DNA from: Myxococcus sp. CA023
Lineage (GTDB): Bacteria > Myxococcota > Myxococcia > Myxococcales > Myxococcaceae
DNA length: 64,000 nt
Direction of reading: 5' to 3'
NCBI RefSeq assembly: GCF_010998615.1
Contig: NZ_JAAEAH010000016.1
Location: 1 to 64,000 of the forward strand
Position numbers and translations under genes: made by a program. The notes under the pieces are model-generated. The model saw nothing but the letters and a program-made list of their open reading frames with translations, did no database searches and was not told the origin of the DNA. Positions 9,320 to 18,496 of this stretch are shown one piece after another (the first letter of the stretch is position 1; every line of letters starts with the position of its first letter).

Positions 9320-10152
9320 GGGCTGGCGCTCCCTTGCGTGTCCTTCGGTTCGGTCGTCGTGGCCCCTTCCTCGCTGGCGTGCAGCGGGTCGGGGTTGAGC
9401 GTCTTGTCCAGCAGGTGACTCGGCCGCACGTTCGCCATGGCGTTGAGGACGCTCTGGCGGACGTTGGGAATCTCCTTGCCCAGCTCCTCCATCAGCCGCT
9501 GCATCCGCTTGCGCTGGAGGTTCTCCTGCGTGCCGCACAAGTCGCACGGGATGATGGGGAAGCCCATCAACTCCGCGAACTTCGCGATGTCCTTCTCCGG
9601 CGCGTAGCACAGCGGGCGGATGACCACGTTGCGCCCGTCATCGCTGCGCAAGAGCGGCGGCATCGCCTTGATGGAGCCGGCGAAGAAGAGGTTGAGCAGC
9701 AGCGTGTGGATGAGGTCGTCGCGGTGGTGCCCCAGGGCAATCTTGGTGCACCCCAGCTCCACGGCCGCCGTGTAGAGGATGCCGCGCCGCATGCGCGAGC
9801 ACACCGAGCACTGCGTCTTTCCCGGGGGCGTCTTCTCCAGGACGATGCTGTAGGTGTCCTCCTTCAGCAGCTTGTACGGGTAGCCCTCCCGCTGGAAGTA
9901 CGCCTCCAGCTTGTCCGCTGGGAAGCCGGGGTGGCCCTGGTCCAGGTTCACCGCCAGCAACTCGAACTTCACGGGTGCGCGACGCTGGAGCTCCCGCAGG
10001 AGGTGCAGCATCGTGTAGGAGTCCTTGCCTCCGGACACGCCCACCATGATGCGGTCCCCGTCCTCAATGAGGCGGTGGTCCGCGATGGCTCGGCCCACGT
10101 GGCCAAGCAGACTCTTTTCCAGGCGCTGGACGTCGTTCATCGGCGCGGCCAT
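9298..10152 (-). CDS. ttcA: tRNA 2-thiocytidine(32) synthetase TtcA
   Basis: 284 aa. The PP-loop SGGKDS is at 40-45 and activates C32 of tRNA by adenylation. Paired cysteines CSVC (115/118) and CDLC (203/206) supply the Fe-S cluster ligands typical of Ttc[17 protein letters not shown] is the family signature. The enzyme makes 2-thiocytidine at position 32 of certain tRNAs in the cytoplasm. The start could be the internal Met5 rather than Met1. Transcribed divergently from rnd, and overlapping the TerB-like gene at its 3' end. Confidence 0.92.
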   Translation of the reverse strand: MAAPMNDVQRLEKSLLGHVGRAIADHRLIEDGDRIMVGVSGGKDSYTMLHLLRELQRRAPVKFELLAVNLDQGHPGFPADKLEAYFQREGYPYKLLKEDTYSIVLEKTPPGKTQCSVCSRMRRGILYTAAVELGCTKIALGHHRDDLIHTLLLNLFFAGSIKAMPPLLRSDDGRNVVIRPLCYAPEKDIAKFAELMGFPIIPCDLCGTQENLQRKRMQRLMEELGKEIPNVRQSVLNAMANVRPSHLLDKTLNPDPLHASEEGATTTEPKDTQGSASPWLESRQ

Positions 10153-10217
10153 CCTAGCGGCGGCCCGGGAAAAAACACCTCAATCCCAAGGCCCGGTCCG
10201 CTAGCCTGCCCCCCGCA

Positions 10218-11387
10218 ATGCCGACCTACCCGCAAGGTGCCGTTGACGTAGTAGATGCCTCTGGAGAAGAGAGCGCGACCCGCACGCTGGAAGCCGCGCG
10301 CGAAATCGCCGTGGACCTGGAGGCGGACTCGATGCACGCCTTCCGCGCCCGGCTGTGCTTCCTCCAGCTCGCCACCGACGACCAGGTCTTCCTGTTGGAC
10401 ACGCTCCAGCCGGGCGTGGTGCCGGGCATGCTCGCCCCGCTGATGGCCGACCCGGCGCGCACCAAGTTCTTCCACGCCGCCCAGGGCGACCTCCAGTTCC
10501 TCGCCGAGGTGGGCGTCCGGGTCCGGGGCCTCTTCGACACCCACCGGGCGGCCACCCTGCTGGGGTGGCCCAAGGTGGGCCTGGCCGACCTCGCCCGGGA
10601 ACGGCTGGGCGTGGAGCTGCCGAAGGAGCACCAGCAGTCGGACTTCTCCATCCGCCCCCTGCCCCCGGGCATGAGGGAGTACATCGCCAATGACGTGCGC
10701 TACCTGTGCGAGCTGGGCCGCCAGGTGCGCGACGCCTGCCGCGAGGCCGACATCCTGGAGGAGGTTCTCCTGGACTGCGTCCGCCTGTGTGACGAGGCCG
10801 CGGCGCGCCCCGATGTGGGCGCGGACTTCAAGCCCAAGCTGCCCCGCGCCGGGCTGAATCCCACGCAGATGACGCTGGCCCACGCGATTGCCCACGCCCT
10901 GCACCGCAAGCGGCTGGAGTGGGCGGAGAAGGACAACGTCCCCATGGGGCGGATGCTCTCCAACATGGCGCTGGGTGACATCGCCGTGAAGCTGCCCACC
11001 AATCCCAAGGAGCTGGCGCGCATGGCTGGCGTGAGGGGTTCCTTCATCCGCTCACACGGGGAGGAGCTCCTGGCCGTGGTGCGCGAACTGCTGGAGAAGT
11101 CGCGCCGGGGCGAACTGGCGCCGGAGCGCGAGGCCAAGGGGCCCAAGGACGCCAACAAGCGCAAGCGCGAGGAGGCCCTCAAGGCCTTCCGCGTGGAGAA
11201 GGCCACCGAGCGCAAGGTGACGCCCAGCGTGGTGCTGACCAACCCGCTGATGGACGCGCTGGCCTCGCAGCCCCCGAAGGACGTGGAGGCGCTGGCGCAA
11301 GTGCCCTACCTCGGCGAGAAGCGGGTGCGGCTGTACGGCCCCGCGCTCGTGGAGCTGCTGGCCGCCTACCCCGTCCTCAACGCCTGA
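10218..11387 (+). CDS. rnd: Ribonuclease D
   Basis: 389 aa, ATG 10218. The DEDD exonuclease domain is at the N-terminus: IAVDLEADS (Asp33/Glu35), FFHAAQGDLQFL, and REYIANDVRYLCEL carrying the YxxxD motif. A helical HRDC region follows (LERARMAG-type segment LARMAGVRGSFIRSHGEEL), then a charged Lys/Glu-rich linker and a C-terminal helical domain. This is the full RNase D architecture and usual length, acting in tRNA and other RNA 3'-end trimming. It contrasts with the second, stand-alone exonuclease in the island at 31.4-32.0 kb. Confidence 0.9.
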   Translation: MPTYPQGAVDVVDASGEESATRTLEAAREIAVDLEADSMHAFRARLCFLQLATDDQVFLLDTLQPGVVPGMLAPLMADPARTKFFHAAQGDLQFLAEVGVRVRGLFDTHRAATLLGWPKVGLADLARERLGVELPKEHQQSDFSIRPLPPGMREYIANDVRYLCELGRQVRDACREADILEEVLLDCVRLCDEAAARPDVGADFKPKLPRAGLNPTQMTLAHAIAHALHRKRLEWAEKDNVPMGRMLSNMALGDIAVKLPTNPKELARMAGVRGSFIRSHGEELLAVVRELLEKSRRGELAPEREAKGPKDANKRKREEALKAFRVEKATERKVTPSVVLTNPLMDALASQPPKDVEALAQVPYLGEKRVRLYGPALVELLAAYPVLNA

Positions 11388-11469
11388 AGTGAAGGTGGGG
11401 CCGCGACCTGCTCGCGGCCCTGGCGCCAGTCATGGAGAATGTCCGCCCGCGCGCCCCTTCCCGCCGCGG

Positions 11470-14208
11470 ATGGAGATGCTCCCGGTGCGGTGCCGACACT
11501 TCATCTATCCGCTGCTCGTCCTCTGCCTCGGCGCCTGTGCGGGCTCGCGGCCCCAGCCCGCCCCCACTCCGCCCGCTCCCGCTCGCCCTGTCACGCAGGC
11601 CGTGACACCCGAGGAGGAGGCCCCCGTCCTCACCCCGCCGGGCCTGCGGCTGTCTCCGGCCGTGCGACCCGTGCGGCAGACGGTGACGCTGGAGGTGGAC
11701 CCGCGGCGGGAAATGTTCAGCGGGACGACGGACATCGAAATCGAGCTGCCTCAGGCCACGCACGAGGTGTGGCTGCACGGGAAGGAGCTCTCCGTGAAGG
11801 ACGCGGCCTTCATCGTGGCGGGCGCGCGGGTCAAGACGTCCACGCTGCCCATCGGCGACATGCTCGTCTTCCTCCCGCGTGAGGCGGTGGGCCCCGGCAC
11901 CGTCATCCTGCGCGTGGCGTACACGGGCCGGGCGCGTGCCCGGGAGAGCTCTGGCGTCTACCGCGAACAAGACGCGGGGCGCTGGTACACGATGACTCAG
12001 TTCCAGCCGCTGGCCGCGCGGCGCGCCTTCCCCTGCTTCGACGAGCCCGCCTTCAAGATTCCCTGGCGGCTCACCCTGCGCGTGCGCGAGGAGGACGGCG
12101 CCTTCGCCAATTCACCGGTGGAGGCCGAGACGCACGGCCCGGATGGATGGAAGACGGTGCGCTTCCAGACAACGCCCCCGCTGCCCTCGTACCTGGTCGC
12201 CTTCGCGGTGGGCCCCTTTCAAGCCGTGGACGTGGGCGTCGCGGGCCAACACCGGGTGCCGGTGCGGATGCTGGTGCCGCAGGGCCGCGCCGCGGAGACG
12301 GCCTGGGCCGCGCAGGCCACGCCCCCGCTGCTGGAGCAGTTGGAGACGTGGTTCGGCACGCCCTACCCCTACGCGAAGCTGGACGTGCTGGCCCTTCCCG
12401 GCACGCAGGGCGGCGCCATGGAGCACCCCGGCCTCATCACCTTCAGCGCCCCCCTCATGCTGGGCCCCGTGGAGGGGGACTCCCTGTGGCGCCAGCGCTA
12501 CTTCGCGCTGACGCAGGCGCACGAACTGGCGCATCAGTGGTTCGGCAACCTCGTGACGCCTGCGTGGTGGGACGACCTCTGGCTCAACGAGTCCTTCGCG
12601 GACTGGCTCGCCTACAAAGTCGTGGCGCAGTGGAAGCCCGAATGGCGCGGTGACGTGCGCCGCGTGGAGGCGCGGGGTGATGCCCTGGTGGAGGACCGGC
12701 TCGTCAGCGCGCGCAGTGTCCGGCAGCCCATCGCTGCACCGGGAGACGTCCACTCCGCCTTCGACGGCATCACCTACAACAAGGGCGCCGCGGTGCTGGC
12801 CATGTTCGAGTCCTGGGTGGGCCCCGACGCCTTCCAGCAAGGCGTGCGGCACTACCTGGACACCCACGCGAGGGGCACCGCCACCACCGCGGACTTCTTC
12901 GAAGCCCTCACCCAAACCACCGGCAAGGACGTGGCGCCCGCCTTCTCCTCCTTCCTGGACCAGCCGGGCGCGCCGCGCGTCGCCATGACGCTGGAGTGCC
13001 CCAAGGAGGGGCCGCCCCGGCTGGCCCTGGAGCAGCGGCGCTATCTCCCTCTGGGCTCGCCGGGCGGACGCGGCGAGGAACAGGTGTGGCAGGTGCCGGT
13101 GTGCGTGCGCTACGCCGCCGGGGGCACGGAGGGCCGCGCCTGCACGGTGCTCTCGGAGTCCACGGGCACGCTGTCCCTGAATGGCGCGAAGGCCTGCCCG
13201 GACTGGGTCCACCCCAACGCGGAAGGCCGCGGCTACTACCACGCGCTGCTGCGCGGTGACGCGCTGGAGCGGCTGACGCGGCAGGGGGGCCGGGGGCTCA
13301 GCATCGCCGAGCGCCGCGTCCTGCTGGATGACGCCGAGGCCCTGGTGGCCAGTGGCGAGCTGGACGTGGCCCAGGCCCTGACACTGGCCACGCGCCTGCT
13401 GCGAGCGGACGACCCGGACCTCGTCATGGGCGCGGCGGCCCTGGTCGCCAGCGTGCGGGATGACTTCGTCCCGCGAGCCGCGTGGCCGAGCCGCGCGCGC
13501 TTCGTCCGTGGCCTCTTTGGCGGTCAGGCTCGCCAGTTGGGCTTCGTGCCGCGCCCGGGCGAAAGCGACGACGTGCGCATGCTGCGGCCCCGGCTGGTGT
13601 GGATGGTGGCCCAGTCCGGCGAGGACGCCCTCCTGCGAACGGAGGCCCGGAAGCTCGCGCTGCGCTGGCTGGACGACCGGAGCTCCCTGTCCATGGACGC
13701 GGCGCAAGGCGTGCTGGGCGCCGCCGCGGTGTCGGGGGATGCCGTCCTCCACCAGCGCATGCTCGAAGCCCTGAGCACCACCACGGAGAACCGCGAGCGC
13801 GACCTGCTCTTCAGCGCCCTGGGAGGCTTCCAGGATGCCGCGCTCGCCAGCGCCAGCCGGGCCCTGCTGCTGGCGCCGGACGTGGACACGCGCGAGGCCC
13901 TGCCCATCCTCTTCCGGCAGTTGGAGGAGCAGCCCACCCGCGCGGGTGCGTTCGACTTCCTGCGCGAGCACTTCGAGACGCTCCGGGAGCGGCTGCCGCG
14001 GGACATCGCGCCCTGGCTGCTGGGCACCGGCGGGTTCTTCTGCGACGCCGAACACCGCGCGCGGTTCGCGGCCTTCTTCGCGCCCTACGCGCCCACCTTC
14101 GAAGGGGGTGAGCGCGCCCTGGCGCAGGCGCTGGAGCGCGTGGACCTGTGCATCGCCCAGCGCGAAGCCCTGCGCCCCGGACTGGAACGCTTCCTGCGCC
14201 GCTACTGA
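11470..14208 (+). CDS. M1 family aminopeptidase-like lipoprotein
   Basis: Start set at ATG 11470, giving signal sequence MEMLPVRCRHFIYPLLVLCL and lipobox LGAC; 912 aa. The zinc site is HELAH at 351-355 with the third ligand in WLNES (Glu374). The exopeptidase motif is GAMEH near 315-319, close to the canonical GAMEN. A catalytic Tyr sits in ITYNKGAAVL. A long helical ERAP-like repeat domain fills the C-terminal 300 residues. It likely trims peptides at the cell envelope, in keeping with the predatory, proteolytic lifestyle of myxobacteria. Its stop is 2 nt from the convergent methyltransferase gene. Confidence 0.9.
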   Translation: MEMLPVRCRHFIYPLLVLCLGACAGSRPQPAPTPPAPARPVTQAVTPEEEAPVLTPPGLRLSPAVRPVRQTVTLEVDPRREMFSGTTDIEIELPQATHEVWLHGKELSVKDAAFIVAGARVKTSTLPIGDMLVFLPREAVGPGTVILRVAYTGRARARESSGVYREQDAGRWYTMTQFQPLAARRAFPCFDEPAFKIPWRLTLRVREEDGAFANSPVEAETHGPDGWKTVRFQTTPPLPSYLVAFAVGPFQAVDVGVAGQHRVPVRMLVPQGRAAETAWAAQATPPLLEQLETWFGTPYPYAKLDVLALPGTQGGAMEHPGLITFSAPLMLGPVEGDSLWRQRYFALTQAHELAHQWFGNLVTPAWWDDLWLNESFADWLAYKVVAQWKPEWRGDVRRVEARGDALVEDRLVSARSVRQPIAAPGDVHSAFDGITYNKGAAVLAMFESWVGPDAFQQGVRHYLDTHARGTATTADFFEALTQTTGKDVAPAFSSFLDQPGAPRVAMTLECPKEGPPRLALEQRRYLPLGSPGGRGEEQVWQVPVCVRYAAGGTEGRACTVLSESTGTLSLNGAKACPDWVHPNAEGRGYYHALLRGDALERLTRQGGRGLSIAERRVLLDDAEALVASGELDVAQALTLATRLLRADDPDLVMGAAALVASVRDDFVPRAAWPSRARFVRGLFGGQARQLGFVPRPGESDDVRMLRPRLVWMVAQSGEDALLRTEARKLALRWLDDRSSLSMDAAQGVLGAAAVSGDAVLHQRMLEALSTTTENRERDLLFSALGGFQDAALASASRALLLAPDVDTREALPILFRQLEEQPTRAGAFDFLREHFETLRERLPRDIAPWLLGTGGFFCDAEHRARFAAFFAPYAPTFEGGERALAQALERVDLCIAQREALRPGLERFLRRY

Positions 14209-14210
14209 CG

Positions 14211-14852
14211 TCAGCGCTTGCGCGCGAGCATCATCCCGTCACGCACCGTGAGCAGCACGTGCTCCACGCGAGGGTCCGCCGCCACCTTCGCGTTGAAGTC
14301 GACAATCGCATGGTCACTGGGGCCCTCCGGCTGGAGCACCCGGCCCGACCACAGCACGTTGTCCGCGATGATGAGCCCGCCCGGCCGCAGCAGCGGCAAC
14401 ACCGCGTCCCAGTAGGCGGCGTAGCTCGGCTTGTCCGCGTCGATGAACGCCAGGTCGAATGGCCCCTGGAGCGTCTTCAGGGTGTCCAGCGCCGGCCCCA
14501 TGCGCAGGTCGATTTTCCGTCCATGCGGACTGCGCAGGAAGAAGGCGCGCGCCACATCGGTGGCCTCGGGGTTGATGTCGCAGGTGATGAGCGCCCCATC
14601 ATCCGGGAGCGCTTCCGCCATCATCAGCGCCGAGTACCCGGTGAAGGTGCCGATTTCCAACACGCGCCGCGCGCCGGTGAGCGCGACGAGCATGCGCAGG
14701 AAGGTGCCTTCCACGGACCCGACCTGCATGTTGGGGGAGGACATCCGCGAGTACGTGACGTCACGTAGCTCTTCGAGGAGGGGCGCGGGTGCAGTGGTGT
14801 GCGAGTCCGCGTACGCCTCGATTTCGGGAGGAACGAGGGTGAGCTTGGGCAT
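14211..14852 (-). CDS. Class I SAM O-methyltransferase (methyltransf_3, COMT-like)
   Basis: 213 aa from ATG 14852 (MPKLTLVPPEIEAYADSHTT). Motif I is VLEIGTFTGYSAL, followed by ALITCDINPEATDVAR, FDLAFIDADKPSYAAY (metal/SAM site) and GGLIIADNVLWSGRV. These are signatures of the cation-dependent caffeoyl-CoA/catechol O-methyltransferase family, which methylates catechol-like hydroxyls. Standalone gene. The substrate cannot be read from context; a role in secondary metabolism or detoxification is possible. Confidence 0.9.
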   Translation of the reverse strand: MPKLTLVPPEIEAYADSHTTAPAPLLEELRDVTYSRMSSPNMQVGSVEGTFLRMLVALTGARRVLEIGTFTGYSALMMAEALPDDGALITCDINPEATDVARAFFLRSPHGRKIDLRMGPALDTLKTLQGPFDLAFIDADKPSYAAYWDAVLPLLRPGGLIIADNVLWSGRVLQPEGPSDHAIVDFNAKVAADPRVEHVLLTVRDGMMLARKR

Positions 14853-14951
14853 GTCCCATCGATTAGCACGTACCGCGGGGCCCCCCACTTCAGGTTGCCG
14901 TCAGACGCCTCGTGCATAACTTTGTCGTCGCTCTGGATGGAGGAGGTCTCG

Positions 14952-15305
14952 ATGCTGGCAGCAAGAATCGGTGGTGCGCACGCGGATGTGTCCCGGTGCA
15001 TCGCCGCGAGCCTCCAGTGTCAGGTTTCCTGCGAAGAGGGCATGGCCCGCCGGGTCGCCCGAGGGGAGCCGCTGTCCGGCGAGGTGGTACGCCTGCTTCG
15101 ACAGTGTGCTGAACTGTGCGAACTGAATGCACGCGCGCTCCAGAAGGAGAGCCGGCTCGCCCGGCGCACCGCGAGCCTGTGCTTCGACCTGGCCAACCTG
15201 GTAGCCCGGACCGCGTGGCTGGACGCGGAGGACCGCGATTCGTACACGCTCGCGCGGGACGCGCTGCAATTGGCCCGCGCGTGCAGGCCCCTGCTGTTCG
15301 CCTGA
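14952..15305 (+). CDS. Small Cys-patterned helical protein, possibly four-helix bundle
   Basis: 117 aa from ATG 14952, preceded by GGAGGAGG at 14939-14946. The protein is fully helical with cysteines spaced along the helices: CIAASLQCQVSC, then LLRQCAELCELNARAL, CFDLANLVAR and ARACRPLL. This layout recalls DUF326-type four-helix Cys-rich copper-binding proteins, but it has far fewer Cys than true Csp proteins, so the match is only suggestive. No signal peptide. Its stop is 1 nt from the convergent outer-membrane-like gene. Confidence 0.6.
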   Translation: MLAARIGGAHADVSRCIAASLQCQVSCEEGMARRVARGEPLSGEVVRLLRQCAELCELNARALQKESRLARRTASLCFDLANLVARTAWLDAEDRDSYTLARDALQLARACRPLLFA

Positions 15306-15306
15306 G

Positions 15307-15921
15307 TCAGAAGCGCAGGTGCGGACTGAGCACCAGCGTAGGGCCCGCGCCTGTACAGATGTTGTCCGCAGGCGCCTTGTTGATGTCGCAGCGCTGGTAA
15401 TAGCCACCCAGGGTGACGCCCAGCGGACCATGGATGCGGACGTCCATCCCGGCCCCCGCGGCCAGTGCGAGATGCGAACCGGTGTACAGGCGCGGAACAA
15501 AGGCATCTGTATCGATATTGGTGGAGGTGCTTCGCCCCACGCGAAGCGCCACCCAGGGTGACACACGCCTGTCCCGCAAGAAGCGGTAGCGCGCCTCCGC
15601 GGCAATGCCCCGGAAGGCGCCCCAAGGATGCTGTCGGATTTCGGCGTTCCCAGGAGACCCGTCGTCCAGATCCGCGGCAGGGGACGTGTTGAAGGTCCGG
15701 CCCCACTGCAACGCGAGGCCGACTTCCAAATCGAGGGGAGTCACCAGGAGCAGGTGGGCGCTCAGGAGCCCACCTCGATTGGCGCTATTTCTACCTGCGA
15801 AGAGTCCTCCGCCGCCGGAGAGCAAGACGCCCCACCTCGGCGACGACGGTGCCTCTGACCTCGCGATGCCAGGCAGCAACAGGCTGAACAGCAGAACAGA
15901 CATCATCAGGCGTGCAGACAT
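15307..15921 (-). CDS. Putative outer-membrane beta-barrel-like protein
   Basis: 204 aa from ATG 15921 (MSARLMMSVLLFSLLLPGIA), the start best placed behind a GAGG site. The signal peptide ends near ARS. The mature part shows alternating polar/hydrophobic strands rich in Gly and aromatic residues (WGVLLSGGGGLFAG, LEVGLALQWGRTF, LALAAGAGMDVRI, LGVTLGGYYQRCD) and ends in LSPHLRF, a C-terminal Phe as in many barrels. Two Cys near the C-terminus may form a disulphide. No specific family recognised. Confidence 0.6.
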   Translation of the reverse strand: MSARLMMSVLLFSLLLPGIARSEAPSSPRWGVLLSGGGGLFAGRNSANRGGLLSAHLLLVTPLDLEVGLALQWGRTFNTSPAADLDDGSPGNAEIRQHPWGAFRGIAAEARYRFLRDRRVSPWVALRVGRSTSTNIDTDAFVPRLYTGSHLALAAGAGMDVRIHGPLGVTLGGYYQRCDINKAPADNICTGAGPTLVLSPHLRF

Positions 15922-16082
15922 CAATGCCATCCTCACGGGCGCACGCGCCGACCCGAGTGCTGTCGCGAGTATATTGGCCGACGCAGCCTATAGGCAAACA
16001 TTCGTGGGGTAGACCCATGGACGTCCGCCCTCTGGCTGCTCGACTTCTGAATACCGTCGCCCACGCGCAGTCGCGGGGGCGC

Positions 16083-18335
16083 TCACGCCGCCTGCTGGAC
16101 GGGAATCTCAGACAGCATCTCGTTGAGCGCGTCGACCTGTTCCTGCTCGTGGCCCGGCTGAGCCTGGACGATGTCGATGGCGCGCTGGAGCACGCGCCGC
16201 GCCGCTTCGGGAGCGTCATGTTGGACGTGGAGGCGGGCCAACTCCACGAGCTGCGGCACCAGGTATGGGTCCTGCGCTCCCGCTGCCTGCTCCAACCGCA
16301 CCAGGGACTCCTGGAGCAGTGAATACGCATCCGTGTGGTTGCGCTCCTTCAAATCGAACGCGGAGCTCTGCAGGACGATGGCCCTCGCGAGCCGGTCCTG
16401 CTCCTCGTCCGTCGCGACCAGGGGCGCCGGCGCCTCATACCCCCGCGCTTGGAGTCTGCTGTCGAGATCGTCCAAAACCTTGCCTCCCAGTTCGGCGGCG
16501 AGCGCCGCGGGGTTCGCGAACAGGCTCAGCGCCGGCTCGCGCTCCTCGGGACGCTGCCCCGGAATGCCCGCGACCCGTGCGACGCGCTCCGTCGGAGGCG
16601 GATGCGAGTCATAGGCATCCACGGGCCGGGAAAACAGCTCCTCCCGGATGAGCGACTGGAGCACCGGGGGCGTGTTCAGCGCGACCGAGTCCACGGTGCG
16701 GAACAGGTCCCGCGTGGGCCGGCCGGCCTCGCGAAGCCGGAGCGCGACGACGATGCCCCGGTCATAGGCGTCGCTGTTCTCCACCACCTTCGACAGCGCC
16801 GCGCCGAAGGCGTCGCCGCCGTACGCGAGCGCGGAGACACGGTCCGCCAGCAACTCCCGGCGGCGCCCATGGCCGGCGGTGATGCGCAGATAGACAAAGA
16901 AGTAGGCACGCAGGAACCAGCCCACTGGATTGAGGTTGCCTCCTCCCATGGAAAAGATGCTCTGGATGACCTGGATGACCTGCGTCTGGATGCGCGAGAT
17001 GACGGGCGTCAGGCGCGTCTCGCCGTGCGAGAAGTGCCCGTACTCGTGCGCGAGGATGGACTTCAGTTCCGTCACCGTGAGGCCGCGCATCGCACCAAGC
17101 CCCAGATGCAGGATGCGCTCGCCACGTCCCAGCAGCACCCGGAACCGGCCGCCCGCCTCCCGCACGCCAATCCCCGTGCCCGCGTCGACCAGGACGCGGT
17201 CCACCTTGCGGGACTTCGCGACGTCCGCCACCTCCTCCAGGGCCCTGAACAAGGCGGGAGCCTCCGAGACGGCGAGCTCCCGGCCCTCTTCGCCCTGCTC
17301 GGGGCTGGTGAACACGCCGCGAAGGATGGCGAACAAGCCGCCCAGGCCAATCACCCCGATGACGACGAGCAGCTTCACGGGGACGACGGGCATCATGAAC
17401 ACCAGCAGCAACACGCCGCCAGCGATGGCCACCGTCAGCACCAGCATCATCGGCACGGACACATAGAACAGGAGTGAAGCGAACCACAGGACGGCGGCAT
17501 AAAGCCGGTCCACCCGGCGCTCCTGGTGCGTCTGCTCCGCGCGCAGCAAGTGGAGATTGTCCGACTGGAGCTGGCCCAATTGCAGCTTCGAGAGCGCGAG
17601 CCCCGCGCCCCACGAGAACAGCAGCGCGCCCCCCAGGAACAGCGCCATCCCCAGCGGGATCTGCCAGATGCGATGCATCCAGCGCTGCCGCGACACCTCT
17701 TCCTCGATGGCGGACATGAACGGGCTGGGCTCCGCTCCCAGCTCCTTCGCACGCTCGACCGCCTCCAGCGCCTCTTCCAGTGCTCCCGTTTCGGCCAACG
17801 CCGCACTCAGCGCCATGTGCGACATGGGCGCGTCCGGCGCGAGCTCCACCAACCGTCGCGCGTGTCTCAGCGCGACGGAAACCTGCTGGCGCTTCATGTA
17901 GAGCAGCCACAACTGGTGGTGCGCCACGACATCATCGGGCCAGATTTCGAGGGCGGCGTTCAGGAGCTCCTGCGCCTCGACAGGCCGCTCCTTCCGAAGC
18001 TTGATAGCCCCCAATGCGCTCAGGACATCTCCCCTGCGCGGTCCGTCGATTCCCTGTTCCAGGGCGAGCTTCAAGTACCTCTCGGCATCGTCGAGCTGCC
18101 CGAGGTTGAAGTAGTACTTTCCCGCGAGCCGGGAGACGCGAGGATTATCTGCGGCCTCTTTCAGGAGCCGCTCGATGGCTGGCCCTGCATCGGCGGGAGA
18201 CGCGCTCTGCGCGACCTCGAACGCCGAGTCATAGACAGTCTCGAGTTCCTCGCTAAATGGGAAGAGTTCGGGCGCCTTCTGCTCCGTGCCAGGAGCCTGG
18301 AAGACGAAGAACAGGGCCAGTACGAGCGCGTGCAT
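16083..18335 (-). CDS. M48 family membrane metalloprotease with TPR repeats
   Basis: 750 aa. A short N-terminal signal-like stretch is followed by about 200 residues of TPR helices (AGKYYFNLGQLDDAERYLKL and similar). Membrane segments follow: WQIPLGMALFLGGALLF, then FASLLFYVSVPMMLVLTVAI and VVPVKLLVVIGVIGLGGLFA. The zinc motif HEYGHFSHGE lies near residues 428-437, and RRELLADRVSAL near 493 supplies the third ligand, as in HtpX/Ste24-type M48 proteases. A further helical repeat region ends the protein. Likely an inner-membrane quality-control protease; the two repeat regions may recruit substrates. Confidence 0.85.
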   Translation of the reverse strand: MHALVLALFFVFQAPGTEQKAPELFPFSEELETVYDSAFEVAQSASPADAGPAIERLLKEAADNPRVSRLAGKYYFNLGQLDDAERYLKLALEQGIDGPRRGDVLSALGAIKLRKERPVEAQELLNAALEIWPDDVVAHHQLWLLYMKRQQVSVALRHARRLVELAPDAPMSHMALSAALAETGALEEALEAVERAKELGAEPSPFMSAIEEEVSRQRWMHRIWQIPLGMALFLGGALLFSWGAGLALSKLQLGQLQSDNLHLLRAEQTHQERRVDRLYAAVLWFASLLFYVSVPMMLVLTVAIAGGVLLLVFMMPVVPVKLLVVIGVIGLGGLFAILRGVFTSPEQGEEGRELAVSEAPALFRALEEVADVAKSRKVDRVLVDAGTGIGVREAGGRFRVLLGRGERILHLGLGAMRGLTVTELKSILAHEYGHFSHGETRLTPVISRIQTQVIQVIQSIFSMGGGNLNPVGWFLRAYFFVYLRITAGHGRRRELLADRVSALAYGGDAFGAALSKVVENSDAYDRGIVVALRLREAGRPTRDLFRTVDSVALNTPPVLQSLIREELFSRPVDAYDSHPPPTERVARVAGIPGQRPEEREPALSLFANPAALAAELGGKVLDDLDSRLQARGYEAPAPLVATDEEQDRLARAIVLQSSAFDLKERNHTDAYSLLQESLVRLEQAAGAQDPYLVPQLVELARLHVQHDAPEAARRVLQRAIDIVQAQPGHEQEQVDALNEMLSEIPVQQAA

Positions 18336-18426
18336 GCAACCCCCGATGATGTTTCGCGTTCTAGCATGACGGGCAACAGCGCCACCGATGCCCCCGGACT
18401 CGATGCGCGGCCAGCGTCATGTACAT

Positions 18427-18461
18427 GGGGCGCGAGAGGACTGATTCTCCTCCCGCGCCCC
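18427..18461 (-). terminator. Strong stem-loop downstream of lipoprotein gene
   Basis: The arms at 18427-18440 and 18448-18461 pair over 14 positions with one mismatch around a 7-nt loop. On the minus strand this begins 36 nt after the lipoprotein stop at 18497. No U-tract follows. It probably acts as a terminator or 3'-end stabiliser before the M48 gene. Confidence 0.5.
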
Positions 18462-18496
18462 GGAATCACGTTCCAGCGGTCAAGATGACGCCGGGA

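Noticed and set aside
12112-14055. Long minus-strand open frame opposite the M1 peptidase
   Set aside because: Shadow of a GC-rich gene; the plus strand carries HELAH and other motifs.
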